The notes below the pieces were generated by a model. The model was not told the DNA's origin. It searched no databases and saw only the letters and a list, made by a program, of their open reading frames with translations. Shown here piece after piece: positions 1 to 7,504 of a stretch of DNA of 12,687 bases (within the stretch, counting starts at the first letter, position 1; every line of letters starts with the position of its first letter). The stretch is from CBDULQ01 sp965368115 (GTDB taxonomy: Bacteria > Pseudomonadota > Gammaproteobacteria > SZUA-229), in assembly GCA_965368115.1 (NCBI GenBank), contig CBDULQ010000096.1, positions 1 to 12,687 on the forward strand. The letters are read 5' to 3'. The position numbers and the translations under genes are program-made.

Positions 1-707
1 CCACTGATCTTTACCTTGAACTGAACGCCGAGGTACTGGCTGGCAATGCCTTCCCTGCCGGCAATAATGAGGATGGCGGTATCGGCGCCTACGTCTTTTC
101 GATCAGCCTGGGCGGCGACCTGGGTGTCGAACACAGCTGGCAAATCGGCATATCCCGCTACGACGCCAGTGATGTTGTGGACCGCGAAAGCGGCGGCCAT
201 GCACACGGCGGCGGCGTTGTCGAAACACCCAGTTTCAGCGGCGACAGCAGCATCGATGCCATCGACCTGGTGTATAAATGGGCGGAGAACGGCAATCCCA
301 AACAGCGCCATCTGAAAGTCGCCATGGAATACATGCAGCGGGATGAAGAAGGTGACATCACCCTGCTCAACAGCGGACCACCGGTCGAAACATCAACCTA
401 TCTGGGTGAGCAAAGCGGCTGGTACGCGAGTGTTGTTTACCAGTTCATTCCCCGCTGGCGCACCGGCTTGCGTTTCGATCGACTGAGCAGCGACAACAGA
501 GGCAGTGACAGCGGCGTACTCGATGAGGCGGAACTACTGGCCGATCATGATCCACAACGTAAAACCCTGATGGTGGAATGGCTGCCGTCCGAGTTCAGCC
601 GCATCCGTCTGCAATACATCCGCGATGAAACCACCGAGGTGACCGACGACCAGTGGCTGCTGCAATACACCATGAGTCTGGGCAGCCACGGCGCACACCA
701 GTTCTAG
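1..707 (+). CDS. Outer-membrane beta-barrel protein of a zinc-uptake locus (5' end missing)
   Basis: The reading frame is open from the first bases (codons in phase with position 3) to a TAG at 705-707, so only the C-terminal part of about 234 residues is visible. It shows the alternating polar/hydrophobic strands and frequent Tyr/Trp of an outer-membrane barrel (for example WYASVVYQF and WLLQYTMSLG) and ends in Phe, the usual C-terminal aromatic recognised by the Bam machinery. A histidine- and glycine-rich stretch, HAHGGG, lies near position 200 and could bind metal. The next gene, an ABC zinc-binding protein, starts 9 bases downstream with a good ribosome site (AGGGGAAC), so the two are very likely co-transcribed. 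I infer an outer-membrane porin or receptor that helps zinc cross the outer membrane. The barrel assignment is fairly firm; the substrate comes from context only. Confidence 0.7.
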   Translation, partial: TDLYLELNAEVLAGNAFPAGNNEDGGIGAYVFSISLGGDLGVEHSWQIGISRYDASDVVDRESGGHAHGGGVVETPSFSGDSSIDAIDLVYKWAENGNPKQRHLKVAMEYMQRDEEGDITLLNSGPPVETSTYLGEQSGWYASVVYQFIPRWRTGLRFDRLSSDNRGSDSGVLDEAELLADHDPQRKTLMVEWLPSEFSRIRLQYIRDETTEVTDDQWLLQYTMSLGSHGAHQF

Positions 708-716
708 GGGAACCGC

Positions 717-1622
717 ATGAAGATCATTCAATCTCTATTGATGTTCGGCCTGTTTGTTTACGCCGCTTCGGCAGGCGCAACACTGAAGGTGTTCGCCTGC
801 GAGCCGGAATGGGCGTCACTGGCGACAGCGATCGGCGGCGACAAACTGGATGTCTATTCCGCCACAAACGGCAAACAGGACCCGCATCACATCGAAGCGC
901 GTCCCAGCCTGATTGCCAAAACCCGGCGCGCCGATCTGCTATTCTGTACCGGCGCCGAGCTGGAAGTGGGCTGGCTGCCGGTATTGTTGCGCAAGGCGGG
1001 TAACGGGCGTATCGCTTCCGGCACGCCCGGTTACCTGATGGCGACGGACCATTTGCAGTTACTCGACAAACCGCAACATGTCGATCGCAGCATGGGCGAC
1101 GTCCATGCCGCAGGCAATCCGCATGTGCATCTGGATCCGCGTAATATGCTGCGCATCGCCGCAGTGCTCACGCAACGCCTGCAACAGCTCGATGCGGTCA
1201 ATGCGGGGTTCTACCAGCAGTCCTTCGATCGGTTTTCGACACGCTGGCAGGCTGCTATCGAGCAATGGCAACAACAGGCCAGCCCCTTGCAGGGACTGCA
1301 CTTTGCGGTCAATCACAAAAGCTGGGTGTATCTGGCAAACTGGCTCGGACTGGACATGAGCATCACCCTGGAACCTTATCCCGGGGTGCCGCCCAGCACG
1401 GACGATCTGGCACGACTCATCGAACAGATGAAACAACAACAGGTCACGGCCATTCTCTATTCGGCACACAGTAATCCGCGCGCTGCATTGTGGCTGTCGG
1501 AACGCAGTGGTATTCCCGCCGTCGAACTGCCGTTCACCGTCGGCGGCAGCGCTACGGCGGATGACCTGTTCAGCCTGTTCGACGAAACCCTGCGCCTGCT
1601 AAACGCACAGGTACAACCGTGA
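717..1622 (+). CDS. znuA: Periplasmic zinc/metal-binding protein of an ABC transporter (ZnuA/TroA family)
   Basis: This 301-residue protein belongs to the cluster A-I solute-binding proteins that hand Zn2+ (sometimes Mn2+) to an ABC-3 permease. Residues 1-21 form a signal peptide (KII, hydrophobic core, then ASAGA). The three histidine ligands of the family are visible: His57/His58 in DPHHIEARPS, His138 in NPHVHLDP and His200 in NHKSW. A short His-containing loop, DVHAAGNPHVH, precedes the second ligand, in place of the long His-rich loop of E. coli ZnuA. Cys28 (ACEPEW) and Cys77 (LFCTGAELE) could form a disulfide. The ATG has AGGGGAAC upstream, and the stop overlaps the permease start (GTGA). 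The fold and ligand set are clear; zinc as the metal is inferred from the three-His set, and the symbol reflects the family, not proven orthology. Confidence 0.88.
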   Translation: MKIIQSLLMFGLFVYAASAGATLKVFACEPEWASLATAIGGDKLDVYSATNGKQDPHHIEARPSLIAKTRRADLLFCTGAELEVGWLPVLLRKAGNGRIASGTPGYLMATDHLQLLDKPQHVDRSMGDVHAAGNPHVHLDPRNMLRIAAVLTQRLQQLDAVNAGFYQQSFDRFSTRWQAAIEQWQQQASPLQGLHFAVNHKSWVYLANWLGLDMSITLEPYPGVPPSTDDLARLIEQMKQQQVTAILYSAHSNPRAALWLSERSGIPAVELPFTVGGSATADDLFSLFDETLRLLNAQVQP

Positions 1623-2371
1623 ACGGTATCGAGCTGTCGATTCTGATTCCGGCCATGATCGCCGGCCTGCTGGTGATCAGTACCCACGTGCCACTCGGCC
1701 AGGTGGTCCTGAAACGCGGCATCATTTTCATCGACCTGGCGATCGCACAGATCGCCGGGCTCGGTGTGATTGCCGCGCATCTGCTGTTTCATGATCCGAA
1801 TCACTGGACCGTGCAACTCACCGCAGTGAGTTTCGCCCTGCTCGGAGCACTGCTGTTACGCTGGACCGAAAAACGCTGGCTGCCGATTCAGGAAGCACTG
1901 ATCGGTGCGCTGTTCGTATTATCCGCCAGCCTGAGTGTGTTGCTACTGGCGGATAATCCGCACGGCGGCGAACAGTTGAAAGACATCCTGAGCGGCCAGA
2001 TACTCTGGGTGAGTTCATCGCAACTGATCGACATCGCCCTGGTCTACGCCGTACTTCTGGCACTCTGGTTCGGCATTCACCGCTTACGCCGTGGCGGCGG
2101 TTTCTATCTGCTGTTCGCAGTGGCGGTGACTCTGTCGGTGCAACTGGTCGGCGTCTACCTGGTGTTTTCCAGCCTGATCATGCCGGCGCTGGCTACGCAT
2201 CGCCTGCAGGATAATAAATCGAAACTGCTGTTCGGTTATTTAACCGGTGTGCTGGGATATGCGGCAGGCCTGTTGCTGTCATCGCTCACTGACCTGCCCA
2301 GTGGACCGATGATCGTCGTGTGCCTGATCATCAGTGCATTGCTGGTGGCGGTGCTAATTCGTCATCGTTGA
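1619..2371 (+). CDS. znuB: Zinc/metal ABC transporter membrane permease (ZnuB-like, ABC-3 family)
   Basis: This 250-residue, strongly hydrophobic protein has about seven or eight membrane segments and carries landmarks of ABC-3 permeases. These are PLGQVVLKRGIIFIDLAIAQ near residues 25-44, the SGQILWVS region around residues 123-130, and the late GVYLVFSSLIMPALATHRL segment. It would form the inner-membrane channel that takes metal from the preceding binding protein. Translation starts at a GTG whose bases overlap the TGA of the upstream gene (GTGA at 1619-1622), a translational-coupling arrangement. No cognate ATPase (ZnuC) follows: the next gene is sbcB on the same strand after 47 bases. 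The ATPase must lie upstream of the window or elsewhere. Function is solid at family level. Confidence 0.87.
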   Translation: MNGIELSILIPAMIAGLLVISTHVPLGQVVLKRGIIFIDLAIAQIAGLGVIAAHLLFHDPNHWTVQLTAVSFALLGALLLRWTEKRWLPIQEALIGALFVLSASLSVLLLADNPHGGEQLKDILSGQILWVSSSQLIDIALVYAVLLALWFGIHRLRRGGGFYLLFAVAVTLSVQLVGVYLVFSSLIMPALATHRLQDNKSKLLFGYLTGVLGYAAGLLLSSLTDLPSGPMIVVCLIISALLVAVLIRHR

Positions 2372-2418
2372 TATAGATATGTTACAGTCGCCCAGGCATC
2401 AGCTTCGGGGACAGCACC

Positions 2419-3870
2419 ATGGCACGCACGCCTTCCATGTTCTGGTACGACTACGAAACCTTCGGCACCGATCCGGGCCGCGACCGCATCTCGCAATTCG
2501 CCGGCATTCGCACCGATGAAGACCTGAACATCATCGACGAACCGATCAATATCCTGTGTCGTGCAGCGGACGACGTCCTGCCACAACCGGATGCCTGCCT
2601 GGTCACCGGACTGACACCGCAACAGACCTGGGACAGCGGACTCATCGAAGCTGAATTCATCGCCCGCATCCATTCACAGTTCGCCACACCCAACACCTGC
2701 GTGGTGGGTTTCAACAATATTCGCTTCGACGACGAATTCACCCGCTACACCCTGTACCGTAATTTTTTCGATCCTTATGCGCGTGAGTGGCAAAATGGGT
2801 GTTCACGCTGGGATATCATCGACATGGTGCGCATGACCCGCGCATTGCGCCCGGAGGGCATCGAATGGCCGGTTGACGACGACGGCCAGCCCAGCAATCG
2901 ACTGGAGCTGATCACCGCCGCCAACGGCATCGGTCATGAAGCCGCCCACGATGCACTCTCCGATGTGTATGCCACCATTGCCGTGGCGAAACTGATTCGC
3001 GACAAACAGCCGCGACTGTACGACTACCTGTACCAGAACCGCAACAAACACCAGGTTGGTAAACTGCTCAACGTCCACCAGCCGCAACCGGTGCTGCACA
3101 CCTCGGGCATGTTCCCCACCAGCGTCTGCAATACCGCCATGGTATTGCCGCTGGCAGCACATCCGAAAAACAAGAACGGCGTCATTGTTTATGATCTGCG
3201 TTACGACCCGCGACCGCTGATCGATCTTGACGTGAATGGCATTAGGGAACGGCTGTACACGCGCCAGGAGGATTTACCCGAGGGCGAAGAACGCATCCAT
3301 CTGAAAACCGTGCACATCAATAAATGTCCCGTGGTGGTACCGTTGAATACGCTGGATGCCGCCGCGGCCGAACGCACCGGCATCGACAAAAGCGAACACT
3401 TCAAACACATGGAACAATTGCAGGCCGCTGCGGGGCTGACACAGAAAATCCAGCAGGTCTTCGAAGAAAACAACTTCGAAGCCATCACCGATCCGGACCG
3501 CAACCTTTACGGCGGCGGTTTTTTCAGTGATGACGATCGCAACCGCATGCAGACCATTCGCGATATGGCGCCCGAACAACTGGCCCGGCCTGGTATGAAT
3601 TTCGACGATGAGCGCTTGCCGGAAATGCTGTTTCGTTATCGGGCGCGCAATTACCCGGATACCCTGAGTGAAGACGAACGTCGCGACTGGCAGAACTATC
3701 GACGCACACGTTTCGAAAACGCCGACGGCGGCGGCAGTATTACCCTGGATGAGTACAATCGAAGGCTGGATGAATTATTGCAGGACGCATCGCTGAGTGA
3801 AGACAGGCGCGAGTTGTTGAAGCGTTTACAGGATTACGGCCGAACCCTGGCGGACAGCCTGAACAGTTAA
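2419..3870 (+). CDS. sbcB: Exodeoxyribonuclease I
   Basis: This 483-residue protein is the 3'-to-5' single-strand DNA exonuclease of recombination and mismatch repair; E. coli ExoI is 475 residues, so it is full length. The N-terminal DEDDh nuclease domain (about 1-195) shows all metal ligands: Asp11 and Glu13 in WYDYETFG, Asp104 in GFNNIRFDDEF, then His177 and Asp182 in HDALSDVYAT. The SH3-like middle region (about 196-350) and the helical C-terminal domain (about 355-483, with LFRYRARNYP and ERRDWQNYR) follow. The ATG is preceded by CTTCGGGGACAGCACC, giving a GGGG-type ribosome site at normal spacing. Nothing links it functionally to the zinc operon before it. It is followed by a short hairpin-rich intergenic stretch and a convergent gene. 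Confidence 0.96.
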   Translation: MARTPSMFWYDYETFGTDPGRDRISQFAGIRTDEDLNIIDEPINILCRAADDVLPQPDACLVTGLTPQQTWDSGLIEAEFIARIHSQFATPNTCVVGFNNIRFDDEFTRYTLYRNFFDPYAREWQNGCSRWDIIDMVRMTRALRPEGIEWPVDDDGQPSNRLELITAANGIGHEAAHDALSDVYATIAVAKLIRDKQPRLYDYLYQNRNKHQVGKLLNVHQPQPVLHTSGMFPTSVCNTAMVLPLAAHPKNKNGVIVYDLRYDPRPLIDLDVNGIRERLYTRQEDLPEGEERIHLKTVHINKCPVVVPLNTLDAAAAERTGIDKSEHFKHMEQLQAAAGLTQKIQQVFEENNFEAITDPDRNLYGGGFFSDDDRNRMQTIRDMAPEQLARPGMNFDDERLPEMLFRYRARNYPDTLSEDERRDWQNYRRTRFENADGGGSITLDEYNRRLDELLQDASLSEDRRELLKRLQDYGRTLADSLNS

Positions 3871-3994
3871 AAACGGACGACCCGGTCCGGTTGTGGAATC
3901 CTGCTTGACGATGACCGCTGACCTTTAGCCGTTAACGGTAAGCGTTAAACAGCCCCCAAATGATTCCTGCCGAACCGGGTCCATCCACCCCACA
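3871..3994. other. Convergent intergenic stretch with small inverted repeats
   Basis: These 124 bases separate the 3' ends of sbcB (+) and the small minus-strand gene. A short stem CGGAC/GTCCG (3874-3878 with 3885-3889) follows the sbcB stop. CCGTTAACGG (3929-3938) is a perfect 10-base palindrome, and TTAACG (3932-3937) also pairs with CGTTAA (3943-3948). GACCCGGT (3879-3886) and ACCGGGTC (3974-3981) are 8-base inverted copies. None is followed by a T-run on either strand, so an intrinsic terminator is not demonstrated. The repeats may still act as a bidirectional transcription end. Confidence 0.4.
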
Positions 3995-4315
3995 CTAGCT
4001 GTCACAAATCCGATTACTGATTTCGTGCAGCGTATAAAAACGACCAAAGCGCATAAACCCGGCAATGATGCCCGGTATCAAACTCACCGGGCGACGGTCG
4101 TCTCCCCATTCCTGAACCCAGTGCCAGGGCAGTCCATCCAGTACATGCATCACCGACAGAGCCCCATCCTCGTAGGTACACAGATGCACTTCCTGGTTAT
4201 TGACATTCTTGAACGCCGGCATGAAGCCGAAACTGAGGTCTTCGAATACAGCGCCTCCCGGCAGATGTTCGACATGCGATCGCTGCGAGGCGTGATCCTG
4301 AGACACATACATCAT
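3995..4315 (-). CDS. Small protein of unknown function
   Basis: I do not recognise this 106-residue protein. It appears soluble: no signal peptide or membrane segment is obvious. It contains a Trp-rich central stretch (DGLPWHWVQEWGDDRR) and a C-terminal FMRFGRFYTLHEI segment. The start chosen is the ATG at 4315, because AGGA lies 7 bases upstream of it (4323-4326). A longer frame with an ATG at 4333 exists (112 residues), but its only ribosome-site match abuts the start codon. A plus-strand frame of similar length covers the same bases; the minus strand is preferred for that ribosome site and for orderly GC-rich third positions. It lies downstream of the lipid-transport operon in the same direction (61 bases after the lipoprotein stop), so read-through is possible, but a shared role is not shown. 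Confidence 0.6.
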   Translation of the reverse strand: MMYVSQDHASQRSHVEHLPGGAVFEDLSFGFMPAFKNVNNQEVHLCTYEDGALSVMHVLDGLPWHWVQEWGDDRRPVSLIPGIIAGFMRFGRFYTLHEISNRICDS

Positions 4316-4322
4316 CTGATAG

Positions 4323-4326
4323 TCCT
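4323..4326 (-). promoter_or_regulatory. Ribosome-binding site deciding the start at 4315
   Basis: The minus strand reads AGGA, then seven bases, then ATG at 4315-4313. This is the only well-spaced Shine-Dalgarno match near the beginning of the small unknown gene, and it favours 4315 over the upstream ATG at 4333. Confidence 0.5.
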
Positions 4327-4376
4327 GTAACATCCTGATTGCGTTACTGGACTTAGCGGCGGCCGGGGAAAAAACT

Positions 4377-4997
4377 TTAGGCTGATTTTTGACTGATGGT
4401 GTCGAGCAGCTGCTTCATCAGCCGGTCCAGCGCCTGCCCAAAGGCTTCCGCCGCATCGTACAGGCCCGCCGAGGCGGCAGCCTGCTTCAGCTCGATACGG
4501 GTGCTGTGGCTGTTGCCGTCGGCATCGTTCCAGCGGATATCCATGGCCAGGCGCACATCAGTCTCAGCGCCGCCACGTCGCTGTTCGAAACCGACCAGGC
4601 TGGCGCTGATCACCAGCGCCGGCTCGGCTTCGCCCCTGTCCACGCTATCCAGGCTGACCCGGTCTGCCACCTTATGCTGCAGCAACCAGGCTTTCATGTA
4701 GCGCTGTACCAGTACATCCGGTGGATCGGTCCAGAAGTGATAATGGTAGCGGTGCAGCTCCAGCGGGCGCTGGGCGTCCACATACAGCATGGCGCGTTCG
4801 TGATACAGGCCGGAAACCTGCAGCGGTTTGATCAGCACATGATCGAAATGCACCTGTGCTCCGCTCAGTTCGCCGCTTGGTTCCGGCAGACGATAGAAAT
4901 GGTCCGCCGGCGGCGCTTCGCCGGACAGGCTACAGGCCTGCAGCATCAAACCGAAACACATCAACACAACAAAACGATTAAGCGACATGGCGATCAT
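4377..4997 (-). CDS. ABC-transport auxiliary lipoprotein (PqiC/LinN-like)
   Basis: This protein of about 206 residues begins with a lipoprotein signal peptide: a hydrophobic core ending in the lipobox LQAC, with Cys22 as the lipidated residue. The rest fits the ABC_trans_aux family, which includes LinN of the LinKLMN system and PqiC: an early FYRLPEP segment, then VLIKPLQVSGLYHERAMLY, then HYHFWTDPP, and a helical C-terminus. Family members sit in the outer membrane or at its periplasmic face and work with an MCE protein in lipid transport. It is the last gene of the seven-gene block. Its ATG at 4997 overlaps the MCE stop (ATGA). An alternative ATG at 4988 gives MSLNRF, with AGGA nine bases upstream, and may be the real start. 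The exact lipid handled is unknown. Confidence 0.85.
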   Translation of the reverse strand: MIAMSLNRFVVLMCFGLMLQACSLSGEAPPADHFYRLPEPSGELSGAQVHFDHVLIKPLQVSGLYHERAMLYVDAQRPLELHRYHYHFWTDPPDVLVQRYMKAWLLQHKVADRVSLDSVDRGEAEPALVISASLVGFEQRRGGAETDVRLAMDIRWNDADGNSHSTRIELKQAAASAGLYDAAEAFGQALDRLMKQLLDTISQKSA

Positions 4998-5887
4998 TCC
5001 TGAGGCTGATCCGCCGGCGGTTTGCCGCCGAGCAGAATCGATGGGTTGTTACGTAACTGACGAGAAAATTCGTTCATCTGGCGACTGGTGGCATTCAGGT
5101 TGTAAAGAATGCTCTGCAGGTTGCCGGATACCGCGTCCATGGTGCGCCGCAGCTCACTCACCGAATGGCCGATATCACCTTCGTTGTCTTCGATCAGTTT
5201 GCTGGAACGCTTCAACAACTGATCGAGCTGGACGTTGACCCGGTCGAAACCGGCCGCCAGCTTCACCAGTTGCGCACTGGCCTGGTCCGCATTGCTGAAC
5301 ATGTTGTCCATGTGATTACGATTCTGTTCACTGAGAATGGCGGACAGCTGACGTGCGCTGTCGTTGAGGTTATCCATCAGCCGCGAGAAGTCCGCCGCCA
5401 TGTTGGGAATGACCTTGTTCAGTTCGGTGCCCATGCTGTTGACCAGCGCCATCATGTCCACCGCTTCGCGACTGGGAATTTCCTCGCCCGGTTTTAGCAA
5501 GGTGGCAGAATAACCTTCGCTGATTTCGATCTGTTTCTCCGAGATCAGTCGCGGCAACACAATCTGCGCCACACTGTCTTCGGGGATGGTCCATTCGCTG
5601 TTGATACTGAGCCGCATGCGATAGCGAGTGCGCTGATCCTGAACCAGCCGTTGCACATCGATCACCTGCCCCACCTGGTAGCCGCCGTAAGTGACTGCGG
5701 TACCGTCTTTAACGCCTTCCACATTGGTAAAGGTAACGTAATAATTGCTCGCGCCCACCTGTTGTCCGGTAATGCGATACAGCATGAACAACAGAATCAG
5801 TAATGCCGTAATAACGAACAGGCCCACCAGTAGATAATTAATATTGTCTCTTTTCATATTCTGTAACTTGTTATTGTAATCAGCCAC
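4994..5887 (-). CDS. MCE-domain (MlaD/LinM-type) lipid-transport protein
   Basis: This 297-residue protein has one N-terminal membrane helix (about residues 18-37), a single MCE/MlaD domain (about 48-125, with YYVTFTNVEGVKDGTAVTYG and QVGQVIDV), and a long helical C-terminal part (about 165-297). MCE proteins form hexameric rings in the periplasm and pass lipids between the inner-membrane ABC core and the outer membrane. Only one MCE domain is present, as in MlaD and LinM, unlike the multi-domain PqiB or LetB (YebT). The longest frame starts with GTG at 5887, overlapping the ATPase stop by 8 bases. An ATG at 5857 gives MKRDNINYLLVG, which looks like the usual family start; neither has a strong ribosome site. 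It belongs with the permease, ATPase and lipoprotein genes around it. Confidence 0.9.
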   Translation of the reverse strand: MADYNNKLQNMKRDNINYLLVGLFVITALLILLFMLYRITGQQVGASNYYVTFTNVEGVKDGTAVTYGGYQVGQVIDVQRLVQDQRTRYRMRLSINSEWTIPEDSVAQIVLPRLISEKQIEISEGYSATLLKPGEEIPSREAVDMMALVNSMGTELNKVIPNMAADFSRLMDNLNDSARQLSAILSEQNRNHMDNMFSNADQASAQLVKLAAGFDRVNVQLDQLLKRSSKLIEDNEGDIGHSVSELRRTMDAVSGNLQSILYNLNATSRQMNEFSRQLRNNPSILLGGKPPADQPQE

Positions 5888-6695
5888 CGGTCAAGCGGTG
5901 CATGTATTCGTCCACGTTCACCGACTCGTCGCGTGGCTTGCGATTGAGCAGGTTGTGAATGCGTTCGTTATCGCTGTTACGCACTTCGTCCACTGTTCCG
6001 CAGATCAGAATATCGCCCTGGTCCAGCACGGTAATACGATCGGCAATCTTGAAGGCACTGTCCAGCTCATGAGTGACCACGATAATGGTCATGTTCATGG
6101 CATCGCGCAAGCGCAATATCAATTCGTCCAGTTCCGCGGCCACCACCGGGTCGAGTCCAGCCGACGGCTCATCGAAAAACAGCAGTTTGGGGTCCATGAT
6201 GATGGCTCGCGCCAGTGCTGCGCGCTTGATCATACCGCCGGACAGTTGCGACGGCATCAGGTCTTCGAAGCCGGCCAGGTTGACCACTTCCAGTTTCATG
6301 CGACTCATGATGCGCATGGTACTGGCATCGAGTTTCGTGTGTTCGCGCAACGGCAACTGAATGTTTTCGCCCACGGTCATGGAACCGAACAGGGCGCCAC
6401 CCTGAAACGCCACACCCATGTTCTTGCGCATGGCGTGCAACTGTTGTGCGTCCATTTCGGTGATGTCCTGACCGAGCAGACGAATATGTCCGGCGGTAGG
6501 CTTATTCAAACCCAGCAAATAACGCAGCAAGGTACTTTTTCCGGACCCGCTGCCACCCATCACCACCATGATTTCGCCGCGTCGCACACTGAGGTTGATA
6601 CCGTGCAGTATTTCACGCGCGCCATAGTGGGTAACCAGGTTCTCGACCTCGATCACAGTCGGCGTTTGTGATTCTGTTTCGGCCTGTGTATTCAT
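5880..6695 (-). CDS. Lipid ABC transporter ATPase (MlaF/LinL family)
   Basis: This 271-residue ABC ATPase powers the MlaE-type permease from the cytoplasmic side. All motifs are intact: Walker A GGSGSGKST (47-55), Q-loop Gln98 in AFQGGALFGSMTV, signature LSGGM (151-155), Walker B LLFFDE with Glu176, D-loop SAGLDP and H-loop His209. The LSGGMIKR variant of the signature is typical of MlaF/Ttg2A-type proteins. The start is the ATG at 6695, which forms an ATGA overlap with the permease stop. The frame stays open further upstream to 6890, but that part lies inside the permease gene in another frame and reads as Cys/His/Arg-rich nonsense. Substrate specificity cannot be read from the ATPase; by context it moves phospholipid or a related hydrophobic molecule. 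Confidence 0.93.
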   Translation of the reverse strand: MNTQAETESQTPTVIEVENLVTHYGAREILHGINLSVRRGEIMVVMGGSGSGKSTLLRYLLGLNKPTAGHIRLLGQDITEMDAQQLHAMRKNMGVAFQGGALFGSMTVGENIQLPLREHTKLDASTMRIMSRMKLEVVNLAGFEDLMPSQLSGGMIKRAALARAIIMDPKLLFFDEPSAGLDPVVAAELDELILRLRDAMNMTIIVVTHELDSAFKIADRITVLDQGDILICGTVDEVRNSDNERIHNLLNRKPRDESVNVDEYMHRLTGG

Positions 6696-7504
6696 GAAGC
6701 CCGGGTCAGGAAAAAGGTGAATATCATATCGGCAATTACGATGCCGCTGATCGACAGCACCACCGCCCGTGTCGTCGCGCGCCCCACGCCTTCCGCACCA
6801 CCATGCACCTGGAAACCGTTGATCATGCCGATGACAACGATGATGACGGCAAACAGCACACTCTTGATCAATCCCTGCATCACATCCCACACCACCAGCG
6901 CCTGAAAACTGCGTTCCATATAAACGCCCAGCGGCATGCCCAGTTCCAGTGCGGTATACACACCACCGCCAAGCATCGCCACCGCATCACCGAGGATGGT
7001 TAACGCAGGCACCGAAATCAGCATGGCAATCAGTACCGGCGCCGCCAGATAGCGTACCGGATCGATACCGATGACGCGCAGTGCATCGATTTCCTGGGAC
7101 TCATGCATGGTGCCGATACGCGCGGCAATGGCGGAAGCGGAACGCCCTGCCACCAGTATGCCGACGATCAGCGCGGAAAATTCCCGCGTTACCGACACCG
7201 CGATACCGACGACCACCTGCATCTGCGCGCCATAATCACGCAGGGTTTCCAGGCCCTGGATGGCCAGCATGGCGCCGACCGCGAAACAGAGTACGGATAC
7301 GATAGGAATGGCGCGAATACCAATGCTGACAACTTCCTGTGCAATCTGATTGAGGCGCACCGGCTGCTGACGAAATCGACCGAGCAGAATCCAGCTTAAG
7401 GATTCGATCAGCAGCATAAAGGCGTAACCGAATTCCTCCAGCGCGCTCACCGACACCCGGCCCAGTTGTGTCACCATGCGCTTCATCGAATCAGTTGCAC
7501 TCAT
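6692..7504 (-). CDS. Lipid ABC transporter permease (MlaE/LinK family)
   Basis: This 270-residue inner-membrane permease has an amphipathic N-terminal region followed by about five membrane segments. The family's most conserved stretch is present: REFSALIVGILVAGRSASAI, then ARIGTMHESQEIDALRVIGI and DPVRYLAAPV. MlaE dimerises and forms the membrane core that passes lipid to or from the MCE ring. The ATG at 7504 overlaps the end of the STAS gene by 14 bases. A second ATG at 7486, just after the STAS stop, is an alternative start; neither has a strong ribosome site, which suggests dependence on upstream translation. It lies directly after the STAS gene, the partner that binds the ATPase in the E. 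coli Mla complex. Confidence 0.92.
   Translation of the reverse strand: MSATDSMKRMVTQLGRVSVSALEEFGYAFMLLIESLSWILLGRFRQQPVRLNQIAQEVVSIGIRAIPIVSVLCFAVGAMLAIQGLETLRDYGAQMQVVVGIAVSVTREFSALIVGILVAGRSASAIAARIGTMHESQEIDALRVIGIDPVRYLAAPVLIAMLISVPALTILGDAVAMLGGGVYTALELGMPLGVYMERSFQALVVWDVMQGLIKSVLFAVIIVVIGMINGFQVHGGAEGVGRATTRAVVLSISGIVIADMIFTFFLTRAS

Noticed and set aside
4025..4330. Plus-strand frame opposite the small unknown gene
   Set aside because: It lacks a convincing ribosome site, and its composition looks like a reverse-complement shadow. The minus-strand choice is only moderately certain.
4349..4380. T-run just after the lipoprotein stop as an intrinsic terminator
   Set aside because: On the minus strand the T-run follows the stop directly, with no GC-rich stem before it; the GC-rich part lies after the run.
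4389..5003. Plus-strand frame (204 codons) antisense to the lipoprotein gene
   Set aside because: The minus strand has a signal peptide, lipobox and family motifs; the plus frame has none and no ribosome site.
5898..6671. Long plus-strand frame (257 codons) antisense to the ATPase gene
   Set aside because: It is very rich in His and Gln, shows no family motif, and mirrors an ATPase with every ABC motif intact on the minus strand.
6696..6890. N-terminal extension of the ATPase frame
   Set aside because: It lies within the permease gene, is Cys/His/Arg-rich, and precedes an ATG with an ATGA overlap that fits the operon style.
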